Shown here: one piece after another, positions 24,315-32,078 of the stretch | Numbering within the stretch: position 1 is the first letter of the stretch | Layout of the letters: each line of letters opens with the position of its first letter | NCBI GenBank assembly: GCA_030041005.1 | Contig: JASHOR010000054.1 | Location: forward strand, 1-36,033 | Direction of reading: 5' to 3' | DNA from: Xanthobacteraceae bacterium | Lineage (GTDB): Bacteria > Pseudomonadota > Alphaproteobacteria > Rhizobiales > Xanthobacteraceae | DNA: 36,033 bases | Made by a program: the position numbers and the translations under genes | The notes under the pieces: model-generated | What the model saw: the letters and a program-made list of their open reading frames with translations, nothing else | Told to the model about the DNA's origin: nothing | The model's database searches: none

Positions 24315-24773
24315 GGCGTGGCCCCACAGTCGCGCCGGATCGTTGCCACACAACAGCACAAAACTTCTGCCGTTGGAACGAGCAGTTCGCCGAACTTCGG
24401 GCTTCAGTCCTCGTTGTGGCAAAAGCATTCGATCGCCTTGCGGCACCGGCATCTCTTGCGAATTGCCGAACGTGCGACTGTCAGTCTCGGAAAAGCCATG
24501 GATCGGAACAGCGCCGCACGGCAGTTCCCATTTCCGGCCCGGGACACGCCGCAGCCGCGATCTGCAAAGTCTGCAAAGACAGGCTTTTGGCCTTTGCGAA
24601 AATTTGTCGCTTAGTTTGTCCCGGGAATGAAGGCCGCGCAAATTTTAGGCCATCGCTAAAGCACGAAATTTGGAACCGCATATGGAACGAAGCCGTTCAA
24701 CCGCATATCTCACAAAGTCCTTCGAGGGAGAGGACTGGCACGTAGGCATTCAAAGGGCGCTGGGAACTCGAGG
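24315..24773. other. 459-base divergent intergenic region with short direct repeats
   Basis: No convincing gene. It contains a tandem TCTGCAAAG pair (24561-24578). It also has two identical AACCGCATAT blocks at 24674-24683 and 24699-24708, 25 bases apart and 66-100 bases before the araC-type start. Their same-orientation layout resembles AraC-family half-sites. Candidate reading frames here lack family features. Confidence 0.4.
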
Positions 24774-25790
24774 ATGTCGACCATGGCGATGGAACTTGAC
24801 ACAGTTACTGTAACATCTCCAGCGCGACCGTATCTTAACGGCTGTTCCGACGCTCTTTCCTCCCTTCCCGCGCTGGACGGATCCGCGAAACCGGCCATCC
24901 TGCTTCGTTCGCTCAATCCGGACACTCAGGTCAATCGAACTTTCGACGGAGATGGCGTGCGCGGCGAGCTGTTGACTTTCGACAAACGCGACGCTCCGGA
25001 ATTGGAATTCTCATCGCAGCGGCATCTCGTCATTCTATTGGCCGACGGCATCTCCGGCGGTTGCGAGTGGAGTAACGGCAGCCAGACCGGAAAGCTGTCA
25101 TCGGTGGCGCCGAATACCATTCTATTCAATCCGGCGCGAGATTACCTTTGGATCAGGAAAAGAGCATCGCAACAGCACTGTCGCGTGTTGCTGCTGACCA
25201 TCGACCCGGCGCTTGTGAACCGACTCGATGCGGGCGATGTGAATGTCGCTGGATTGCAATTTCGCCAGCAAATCGACATTCAGGACCAGGGCGTACGCCA
25301 GACGCTTGTAGCCATCAAACAGGAGATCGAAGCGCCGGGGCTCAATAGCAGATTATACATCGACGCTCTGCTACTGCTCTTGTTGACGGGGCTGATGCGC
25401 TGCGCCTCCAATTTTGCGACGCCGCCTCAACCTGCCTACGTCAAAGGCGGGCTGCCGAATTGGCGGCTCAAGCGCGCTCTGGAACTGTTGGAAGCAGACC
25501 TCAGCAAAACGCCGTCGCTTGTTGACCTTGCTGGGCCGCTCCGACTTCATCCCACGTCCTTCTGCCGCGCTTTCAAGCAATCGACCGGGCTGTCGCCGCA
25601 CCGTTATTTGCTCGCGCACCGCATCAATTGCGCCAAGGAAATGATGAAAGACCAGAAGCGCACACTGACCGGGATCGCGATGGATTGCGGATTCAGCAGC
25701 TCGAGCCAGTTCTCCGTAGTCTTCAAGCGGATTACCGGAGTGTCGCCTCGGAGTTACCGGCAATCTATATTGACAGCGATACGACCATAA
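24774..25790 (+). CDS. AraC-family transcriptional regulator
   Basis: A 338-residue DNA-binding regulator. The C-terminal about 100 residues carry two helix-turn-helix units: LVDLAGPLRLHPTSFCRAFKQSTG, and IAMDCGFSSSSQFSVVFKRITG followed by VSPRSYR, the standard AraC/XylS signature. The N-terminal 220 residues are a cupin-like sensing region typical of AraC-binding domains (ILLADGISGGCEWSNG). The start may be ATG 24774 or ATG 24783, both near GAGG. Direct repeats just upstream may be its own operators. It precedes the sulfatase island by 558 bases on the same strand and is the only regulator nearby, so control of that island is a reasonable guess. Confidence 0.9.
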   Translation: MSTMAMELDTVTVTSPARPYLNGCSDALSSLPALDGSAKPAILLRSLNPDTQVNRTFDGDGVRGELLTFDKRDAPELEFSSQRHLVILLADGISGGCEWSNGSQTGKLSSVAPNTILFNPARDYLWIRKRASQQHCRVLLLTIDPALVNRLDAGDVNVAGLQFRQQIDIQDQGVRQTLVAIKQEIEAPGLNSRLYIDALLLLLLTGLMRCASNFATPPQPAYVKGGLPNWRLKRALELLEADLSKTPSLVDLAGPLRLHPTSFCRAFKQSTGLSPHRYLLAHRINCAKEMMKDQKRTLTGIAMDCGFSSSSQFSVVFKRITGVSPRSYRQSILTAIRP

Positions 25791-26348
25791 GACCGGTCCT
25801 CGGCGACAGGCACTGATGGCATCGGCCCGCCGGCCCAGGAATTCGCCTGATCGTGACAGCGCGGCGAACAAGCGCTTTTCTTTCGTCAATGCGCCGGCAC
25901 TTCGACGCCGACCGTACCGAAGCGACAGCGAATTTCGGCAGCGGCCGAAAGCACGCTAATTGCATCGATTGCGTGCATCTCGACTTTGGAATCACGGGCA
26001 TCGGAATCACGGGCATCCGCTTGCTCAAATTTCCACAACGAGAAAGCGCTAAGAATAAACAAGAACCGACAAATTATTGATAGATGAGCGCCCGGTGGAG
26101 GTTCCTATAGTATCGATCGTTCGCTTCCATTGCCGCTTGTCGGCCAAGAGGCGGGATCGCGGGTGATAGCGTGCGGCGTAGTATTGACGGCCTTTTTCAA
26201 GATGTTGCGTCGAGGGAACAATCGTCAACGTCGTTGCGCCAAGACTGACGGCGGAATGCGCCAATCACTGCAACAGATGATCTGTGTTTCCGGCTGACAG
26301 TTGGCGCAACGGTCGTCGGGCGAAGCTCGTTAGTGGTGCGAGTGACCG
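25791..26348. other. 558-base gap before the FGE gene with repeats
   Basis: No supported gene. It holds an exact 15-bp tandem duplication (GGAATCACGGGCATC at 25988-26002 and 26003-26017). It also has a perfect 11-bp inverted pair, CGTTGCGCCAA (26232-26242) and TTGGCGCAACG (26301-26311), ending 37 bases before the FGE start. The inverted pair is a candidate operator; base composition here is visibly richer in A/T than in the genes around it. Confidence 0.4.
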
Positions 26349-27323
26349 ATGCGCGGCAGTGGTGCTGCAGCCTTGCGCTTGGTGGACCAACCCGGTCATC
26401 CAAACATGATTTGGATATCCGCCGGCACGTTCCGCATGGGGTCTGACAAGCATTATCCCGAAGAGGCGCCGGTTCATCGCGTTACCGTCGACGGTTTCTG
26501 GATCGACCGCACGCCGGTGACCAACCGGCAATTCCGCAAATTCGTCAACGAAACCGGCCACGTCACCTTCGCCGAAATCAGGCCCGAGGCGAAGGACTAT
26601 CCCGGCGCGCTGCCGGGTATGCTCAAAGCCGGCTCGCTGGTGTTCACGCCTCCCAAACATCAGGTCGATCTGCGCGACTGGTCGCAGTGGTGGAATTTCA
26701 AATTCGGCGCCAACTGGAAACGTCCCTATGGGCCGCGCAGCTCGATCAGCGGGCTCGACGATCATCCGGTCGTACACGTCGCCTACCGCGACGCCGAAGC
26801 CTACGCGCGATGGGCCGGCAAACAATTGCCGACCGAAGCGGAGTGGGAATTTGCCGCGCGCGGCGGACTTGACGGCGCCGAGTTCGCCTGGGGCGACGAA
26901 TTCAAGCCCGGCGGGCAGCACCGCGCCAACACCTGGCAAGGCAATTTCCCCTCCGAGAATCTGCGCGAGGACGGCTTCGAGCGCACATCGCCGGTGCTGG
27001 CGTTCGCGCCCAACGGCTACGGCGTTTACGACATGATCGGCAACGTGTGGGAATGGACGGCCGACTGGTGGTCCGCGAAGCACGAGGCGGACGCGGCAAA
27101 GCCGTGCTGCATTCCGGAAAATCCGCGCGGCGGGCCGGAGGCGGCGAGCTACGACCCCTGCCAGCCACAGATCAAGATTCCCCGCAAGGTCATCAAAGGC
27201 GGCTCGCATCTGTGCGCGCCGAACTACTGCCGCCGCTACCGCCCGGCCGCGCGTCATGCCGAGCCGGTCGATACGTCCACGAGCCACGTCGGATTCCGCT
27301 GCGTCTTGCGCATGGCTGGATAG
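26349..27323 (+). CDS. Formylglycine-generating enzyme (SUMF1/FGE family)
   Basis: A 324-residue enzyme that oxidises the active-site cysteine of sulfatases to C-alpha-formylglycine. FGE-sulfatase domain features are MIWISAGTFRMGSD, VDGFWIDRTPVTNRQFRKFV, LPTEAEWEFAARGG, YDMIGNVWEWTADWW and the tail KVIKGGSHLCAPNYCRRYRP. The last contains the two redox/copper cysteines of aerobic FGE, Cys289 and Cys294. There is no signal peptide, so it works in the cytosol, before export of the Tat-dependent sulfatases. An alternative start at 26406 would begin exactly at the domain (MIWIS). The sulfatase gene follows after 28 bases. Truncated copies of this gene's 3' end occur downstream. Confidence 0.92.
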   Translation: MRGSGAAALRLVDQPGHPNMIWISAGTFRMGSDKHYPEEAPVHRVTVDGFWIDRTPVTNRQFRKFVNETGHVTFAEIRPEAKDYPGALPGMLKAGSLVFTPPKHQVDLRDWSQWWNFKFGANWKRPYGPRSSISGLDDHPVVHVAYRDAEAYARWAGKQLPTEAEWEFAARGGLDGAEFAWGDEFKPGGQHRANTWQGNFPSENLREDGFERTSPVLAFAPNGYGVYDMIGNVWEWTADWWSAKHEADAAKPCCIPENPRGGPEAASYDPCQPQIKIPRKVIKGGSHLCAPNYCRRYRPAARHAEPVDTSTSHVGFRCVLRMAG

Positions 27324-27351
27324 ATCAGGAACGCGATGGAGGAGGCTTCCG

Positions 27352-29763
27352 ATGAATCGACGCAAGCTGCTGTTGACGAGCGCCAGAGGCGCTCTTCTCA
27401 CGGCACTTGGAACGATTACCGGCGCACGGGCGCAGACGCCGATCGACAGCCGGACAGTGTTGCCGATCCCGCAAGCCAAGATCGCATCGCCTTCCGCGCT
27501 CGATTCGCGCGCTGCGCAGGCGCCGATCATCCAGCCGTTGCGCGCACCGCAGGGGGCACCAAACATCGTCATCGTCTTGCTCGATGATATGGGGTTTGGC
27601 GCATCAAGCGCCTATGGCGGGCCGTGCAACATGCCGGTCGCCGAACGGCTCGCGAGTCAAGGTCTGACCTACACGCGGTTCCATACGACCGCGCTGTGCT
27701 CGCCCACACGCCAAGCGTTGTTGACCGGGCGCAACCACCATTCGGTCAACATGGGGTCGATTACGGAACTCGCCACGGGATTCCCGGGTTACACGTCGGT
27801 GCGGCCGGACAGCGCGGCGACGGTTGCTCAGATACTCAAGCTCAACGGCTACAACACTGCCGCCTTCGGCAAGATGCATCAGACACCGGTCTGGGAGACG
27901 AGCGCTTCGGGTCCCTTTGACCGCTGGCCTACCGGCGACGGCTTCGAGCGGTTTTACGGCTTCCTCGGCGGCGAAACCAACCAGTGGCAGCCGACATTGT
28001 TCGACGGCACCGAGCCGGTGCCGACGCCGGACAAGCCGAACTATCATTTCAGCGAAGACATGACAGCTCGCGCGATTGCCTTCATGCGCGAGCAAAAGGC
28101 GATGACCCCGGACAAACCATTCTTCGCGTATATCTCCTACGGCGCAGTCCACGCGCCGTTCCACGTGCCAGAGTCATACATAAGGAAGTATCGCGGCAAG
28201 TTCGATCTGGGCTGGGACCAGCAGCGCGAACGGATTTTCGCGCGACAAAAGCAACTCGGCGTCATTCCGCAGGACGCTCAATTGACGAAGCGGCCGGAAG
28301 AGATACCCGCATGGGATATGCTGTCTGCTGACGAGAAACGTGTGGCGGCGCGTTTGATGGAGGCTTTTGCAGGATTCGCCGATCATACCGACGTCCAGGT
28401 CGGACGGATTGTCGACGCGATGCAGGCGATGGATGCGCTGGACAACACCTTGTTCCTCTACATCCTGGGCGATAACGGCGCCAGCGGCGAAGGCGGCCCA
28501 CAAGGCGCTCTGAATGAGCTGGCGGCCTTGAACGGCATTGTGCAGAGCGCATCCCAAATTTTGCCGCATCTCGACGAGATCGGCGGTCCGATGACGTATC
28601 CCCATTACCCCGTCGGTTGGGCGCATGCGATGGACACGCCCTACCAATGGACCAAGCAGGTGGCTTCCCATTGGGGTGGCACGCGCAATGGCATGATTGT
28701 TCGCTGGCCCGCCGGCATCAAGGCCAAGGGCGAATTGCGCCATCAGTTTTGCCACGTGATCGATGTTGTCCCGACCATCCTGGAGGCGACGAAACTGCCA
28801 GCGCCGGAATTCGTGGACGGCATTCAGCAGCAGCCGGTCGAAGGGACGAGCTTCGCCTATTCGTTCGATGATGCCAAAGCGGCGGAGCGCCATACGACCC
28901 AGTATTTCGAGATGTTCGTCAATCGCGGCATCTACCACCAGGGATGGACAGCTTGCACCAGACACAGCACGCCCTGGCTGGTGAATGTTCCGCTCCCGAA
29001 AATCGAGGACGACGTTTGGGAGCTCTATGCCCCGGACGACTGGACACAGGCAAATAACATAGCCACTCAAAATCCAGAGAAATTGAAGGAGCTGCAGCAA
29101 CTGTTTCTATTTGAGGGGGCCAAATACAACGTGTTCCCGCTGGATGATCGCAGAATCGAGCGGGCCATCCCCGCCCAAGCGGGACGACCCGATCTGCTGG
29201 CAGGACGCACCTCGCAGACATTGTATCCCGGCATGAGTCATATGAACGAGAACACGGTTCTCGACATCAAAAATAAATCGCATGCAGTGGTTGCGGAAAT
29301 TAGCGTGACCGATGCCACGGCGAGCGGCGCCATCATCGTGCAAGGCGGACGGTTCGGCGGTTGGGGACTGTATCTGAAGAGCGGCGTTCCGGCGCATTGC
29401 TACAATTACTTCGGTTTCGAGCATGCTTATGCGCGTGCGACACAGCCGTTGACGGCCGGCAAGCATACTATCCGCTACGAGTTCAAATACGACGGCGGCG
29501 GTGTCGGCAAGGGCGGTACGGGCACCTTGTCTGTCGACGGCCAGAAAGTCGGAGAGGCCCGGCTTTCACGCACGGTGCCGTTTATCTTCTCGGCCGACGA
29601 CTTCACCGATATCGGGATCGATAACGGCGCTCCGGTCACGGAGGACTATGAGACTCCCTTTGGGCGCTTCACCGGACAAATTTCCTCGGTGCGCATCAAC
29701 ATTGGCACCGATGTGTTCGAAGACGCGGCCCGAGCAGAGGCGGCTTTGGCAGGACGCTCATAA
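27352..29763 (+). CDS. Tat-exported arylsulfatase, FGly motif CSPTR
   Basis: An 803-residue type I sulfatase. The start at 27352 follows GGAGGAGGC and gives a Tat leader (NRRKLLLTS, hydrophobic stretch, GARAQ). The metal site begins IVIVLLDDMGFGASS (Asp78, Asp79). The formylglycine motif is CSPTRQALLTGR with Cys116, the canonical C-x-P-x-R sequence that FGE modifies. It matches large AtsD-like arylsulfatases, which carry a C-terminal beta-sandwich; here that is residues about 630-790 (GGRFGGWGLYLKSG, FKYDGGGVGKGGTGTLSVDG). It probably hydrolyses aryl or alkyl sulfate esters in the periplasm. It is directly downstream of the FGE gene. A longer frame starting inside the FGE gene is not used. 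Confidence 0.92.
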   Translation: MNRRKLLLTSARGALLTALGTITGARAQTPIDSRTVLPIPQAKIASPSALDSRAAQAPIIQPLRAPQGAPNIVIVLLDDMGFGASSAYGGPCNMPVAERLASQGLTYTRFHTTALCSPTRQALLTGRNHHSVNMGSITELATGFPGYTSVRPDSAATVAQILKLNGYNTAAFGKMHQTPVWETSASGPFDRWPTGDGFERFYGFLGGETNQWQPTLFDGTEPVPTPDKPNYHFSEDMTARAIAFMREQKAMTPDKPFFAYISYGAVHAPFHVPESYIRKYRGKFDLGWDQQRERIFARQKQLGVIPQDAQLTKRPEEIPAWDMLSADEKRVAARLMEAFAGFADHTDVQVGRIVDAMQAMDALDNTLFLYILGDNGASGEGGPQGALNELAALNGIVQSASQILPHLDEIGGPMTYPHYPVGWAHAMDTPYQWTKQVASHWGGTRNGMIVRWPAGIKAKGELRHQFCHVIDVVPTILEATKLPAPEFVDGIQQQPVEGTSFAYSFDDAKAAERHTTQYFEMFVNRGIYHQGWTACTRHSTPWLVNVPLPKIEDDVWELYAPDDWTQANNIATQNPEKLKELQQLFLFEGAKYNVFPLDDRRIERAIPAQAGRPDLLAGRTSQTLYPGMSHMNENTVLDIKNKSHAVVAEISVTDATASGAIIVQGGRFGGWGLYLKSGVPAHCYNYFGFEHAYARATQPLTAGKHTIRYEFKYDGGGVGKGGTGTLSVDGQKVGEARLSRTVPFIFSADDFTDIGIDNGAPVTEDYETPFGRFTGQISSVRINIGTDVFEDAARAEAALAGRS

Positions 29764-29764
29764 C

Positions 29765-29893
29765 ATGTGCGGTTCGCATCTATTCGCACCGAACTACTGC
29801 CGCCGCTACCGCCCGGCCGCGCGTCATGCCGAGCCGGTCGATACGTCCACGAGCCGTCTGGGATTTCGCTGCATCGCGAGAAACGAAGCATGA
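29765..29893 (+). pseudogene. Truncated duplicate of the FGE gene 3' end
   Basis: A 42-codon frame beginning MCGSHLFAPNYCRRYRP copies the last 40 or so residues of the FGE at 26349-27323. Bases 29789-29855 are identical to 27219-27285 over 67 positions. The first active-site cysteine is Phe, and the rest of the gene is missing. Its TGA overlaps the ATG of the next gene (ATGA). Confidence 0.85.
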
Positions 29894-30699
29894 CGATTGC
29901 TCAAAGGAAATATCGGCGGCTGATGGCGGGCGTTGCAGCCGTCGTGACAAGATTGCCGGCGTCCTTGGTTCACCCGCGACGTCTGCGCGCGCCGATCCTC
30001 ACAGCTATTGGCCTCTGGCTGGCGGTAACGCTCGCGTTTGCCCAAGGAGCCGTCGCGCGGCAAAATTCAGCGACAGCGATCGACATCGCGCTCGAACCCG
30101 ATGCGACGATGATGCAGCACGCGAAGGACGCCAACACGCGACTGCTCAAGTCTTTTCCGAAGGGCTTTGCTCTGGATGACACACACCACCCGCACGTCAC
30201 CATGGTGCAGCAATTCGTCCGCACGGCCGACCTCGACAAGGTATTCGCGGCAGCGAACGCAGTTCTGACCAAAGAGAAGCCCACGGCATGGACGCTGATG
30301 GCGTTCAGATATTACTACATCCCGTCTCCGCCCGTTGGCCTCGCGGGAATCGTGGTCGAACCGACTCAAGACCTGCATCGTCTGCAAAATGAACTCATCG
30401 CGGCGGTTAAACCATATACCGTGCGGACGGGGACCCCAGCGGCGTTCTTCAGTGAAGAGCGCGGACGCGACATTCAAAAAGACCTGATCGAGTACGTCGC
30501 TAATTTCGTCAAGGTCGCGGCGGGAAGGCGATTCAATCCGCATGTGACGATTGGCGTCGGCACGGTCGCCTATTTGAACAAAATGCTGGCGGAGCCATTT
30601 CCAACTTTCACATTCTCGGCGAATGGCGCATCGGTCTATCAGCTTGGCACCTTTGGCACAGCTCGGAAGGAACTCAAGGCGCTAACGCTTTCGCCTTGA
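29890..30699 (+). CDS. Exported 2H phosphoesterase (LigT-like)
   Basis: A 269-residue protein with the two H-x-T motifs of the 2H phosphoesterase superfamily: HPHVTMV (His102, Thr104) and FNPHVTIGVG (His218, Thr220), spaced as usual. Family members open or hydrolyse cyclic phosphodiesters such as 2',3'-cyclic nucleotides or RNA ends. Unusually, residues about 34-52 form a hydrophobic segment (APILTAIGLWLAVTLAFAQ) after a basic N-terminus, so it should be exported or membrane-anchored. The start at 29890 overlaps the stop of the FGE fragment; a longer frame from 29767 would translate that fragment out of frame. It lies between the first sulfatase and the HAD phosphatase. The substrate is unknown. 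Confidence 0.8.
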   Translation: MTIAQRKYRRLMAGVAAVVTRLPASLVHPRRLRAPILTAIGLWLAVTLAFAQGAVARQNSATAIDIALEPDATMMQHAKDANTRLLKSFPKGFALDDTHHPHVTMVQQFVRTADLDKVFAAANAVLTKEKPTAWTLMAFRYYYIPSPPVGLAGIVVEPTQDLHRLQNELIAAVKPYTVRTGTPAAFFSEERGRDIQKDLIEYVANFVKVAAGRRFNPHVTIGVGTVAYLNKMLAEPFPTFTFSANGASVYQLGTFGTARKELKALTLSP

Positions 30700-30842
30700 G
30701 CCGGGACACTACCACGCCGTCGCCTGCCATCTCTTAAAACCGTTCGACTTTGAGCCGTTTTGCGTGATGTCGGAAAGGCCAAGGCACAGATACCGGTTGA
30801 GCATCGGCGGCAGTTGCAATGCCTGTCGTTAGGAGAAGGCCT

Positions 30843-31904
30843 ATGAAGTCCCGCGACATGTCGCTTGGAATTGATCGTCGCGCTCTGGTTTCAAACCTCG
30901 TCTTGTTACCGGCTCTGATCACACCGCTGCTTTCCTCGCCAGTCCAAGCGCAAACGACGCCGAACGCACCGCTTGCGTCATGGAACGACGGCCCCGCAAA
31001 ACAGGCACTCTTCGACTTCGTGCGCACCACCACCGATCAGGGAAGTTCGAAATTTGTGCCGCCCGACGAGCGAATTGCGACCTTCGATCAAGACGGCACG
31101 TTGTGGGTAGAGCATCCCATTTACACCCAGATCGTCTATTGCCTCGACCGGGTTTCGGCGCTGGCGACGCTAAAGCCGGAACTCAAGAAGATTGAGCCGT
31201 TCAAGACCGTGCTGTCCGGCAACCCGGAGGCGATGGCCAAGCTGTCGATGCATGAAGTGGCGACAATTCTCGCCGCCACCTTGACCGGCATGCCGGTCGA
31301 CGATTTCGAAGCCGACGTGGAGAAATGGCTGGTGACCGCCACGCATCCGCGCTGGAAGCGTCTCTACACCGATTTGACCTATCAGCCGATGCAGGAAGTC
31401 CTGAAATATCTGCGGGACAACGGATTCAAAACTTACATCGTGACCGGCGGCGGCCAGGATTTTGTGCGGGTCTATTCGCGGCGGGTCTACGGCATTCCTC
31501 CCGAGCAGGTGGTCGGCACAATGGGCGGCACGAAGTTCGGCTACGACAAGGATGGCAAGCCGTTCCTGACCAAGGAGCCGAGGCTGCTCTTGAACGACGA
31601 CAATGCGGGCAAGCCTGAAGGCATTCATCTGATGATCGGCCGGCGTCCGCGCGCGTCATTTGGCAACTCGATCGGCGACCGCGAGATGCTGGAATACACC
31701 GCGGCCGGCGACGGCGCGCGGCTGATGATGCTGGTGCTGCACGACGATGCCGTCCGCGAATACGCTTACGGCCCGGCGCGCGGCTTGCCCAACAGCAAGT
31801 TCGGCACCTTCACTGCGGCACTCGACGACGAGGCGAAGAAAGACGGCTGGATCGTCATCAGCATGAAAAACGACTGGACCAGAATATTTGCGTTCGAAAC
31901 ATGA
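30843..31904 (+). CDS. Exported HAD-superfamily phosphatase
   Basis: A 353-residue haloacid dehalogenase-type hydrolase. The start at 30843 follows AGGAGAAGG and yields a leader with an Arg-Arg pair (IDRRALVSNLVLLPALITPL) ending SSPVQAQ, consistent with Tat or Sec export. Motif I is IATFDQDGTLWVEHP with nucleophile Asp82 and Asp84. The motif II region is YIVTGGGQDFVRVY, and the acidic motif is FGNSIGDREMLEYTAAG. The cap insertion lies between motifs I and II. It probably removes phosphate from small organic phosphates in the periplasm. It belongs to the sulfatase island, 143 bases after the 2H phosphoesterase gene. Confidence 0.88.
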   Translation: MKSRDMSLGIDRRALVSNLVLLPALITPLLSSPVQAQTTPNAPLASWNDGPAKQALFDFVRTTTDQGSSKFVPPDERIATFDQDGTLWVEHPIYTQIVYCLDRVSALATLKPELKKIEPFKTVLSGNPEAMAKLSMHEVATILAATLTGMPVDDFEADVEKWLVTATHPRWKRLYTDLTYQPMQEVLKYLRDNGFKTYIVTGGGQDFVRVYSRRVYGIPPEQVVGTMGGTKFGYDKDGKPFLTKEPRLLLNDDNAGKPEGIHLMIGRRPRASFGNSIGDREMLEYTAAGDGARLMMLVLHDDAVREYAYGPARGLPNSKFGTFTAALDDEAKKDGWIVISMKNDWTRIFAFET

Positions 31905-31970
31905 GGTCTCGGCATGCCGCGTTGGAGCAACGAGGAACAGCAAGGGTGATCGACATGTTCACCGTACGTT

Positions 31971-32063
31971 GCGCATCGAATTACTGCTGCCCTGCGGCCG
32001 GCCGCCCGCCACGCCAAGCCGGTAGATACGTCGAAGAGCCACCTTTGTTCTGTTGTGTCATTC
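31971..32063 (+). pseudogene. Second, more decayed copy of the FGE gene 3' end
   Basis: GCGCATCGAATTACTGCTGC and the following bases align with the FGE segment encoding CAPNYCRRYRPAARHAEPVDTS. The path runs through AAGCCGGTAGATACGTCGAAGAGCCAC and then a weaker match to the GFRCVLR codons. A small deletion and frameshift disrupt the frame. It ends just before the ribosome-binding site of the second sulfatase. It is older than the copy at 29765, judging by the number of changes. Confidence 0.65.
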
Positions 32064-32078
32064 GGAAAGGAGCCCATC

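Noticed and set aside
24416-24745. 109-codon plus-strand frame before the AraC-type gene
   Set aside because: Cys/Arg/Ser-rich composition without a domain, no start signal, and it overlaps the candidate regulatory repeats.
25853-26080. 75-codon frame in the gap before the FGE gene
   Set aside because: It runs through the tandem 15-bp duplication, has no ribosome-binding site and no family features.
29767-29889. N-terminal extension of the 2H phosphoesterase
   Set aside because: The extension reads the FGE fragment out of frame. The ATG at 29890 gives a sensible basic-hydrophobic N-terminus.
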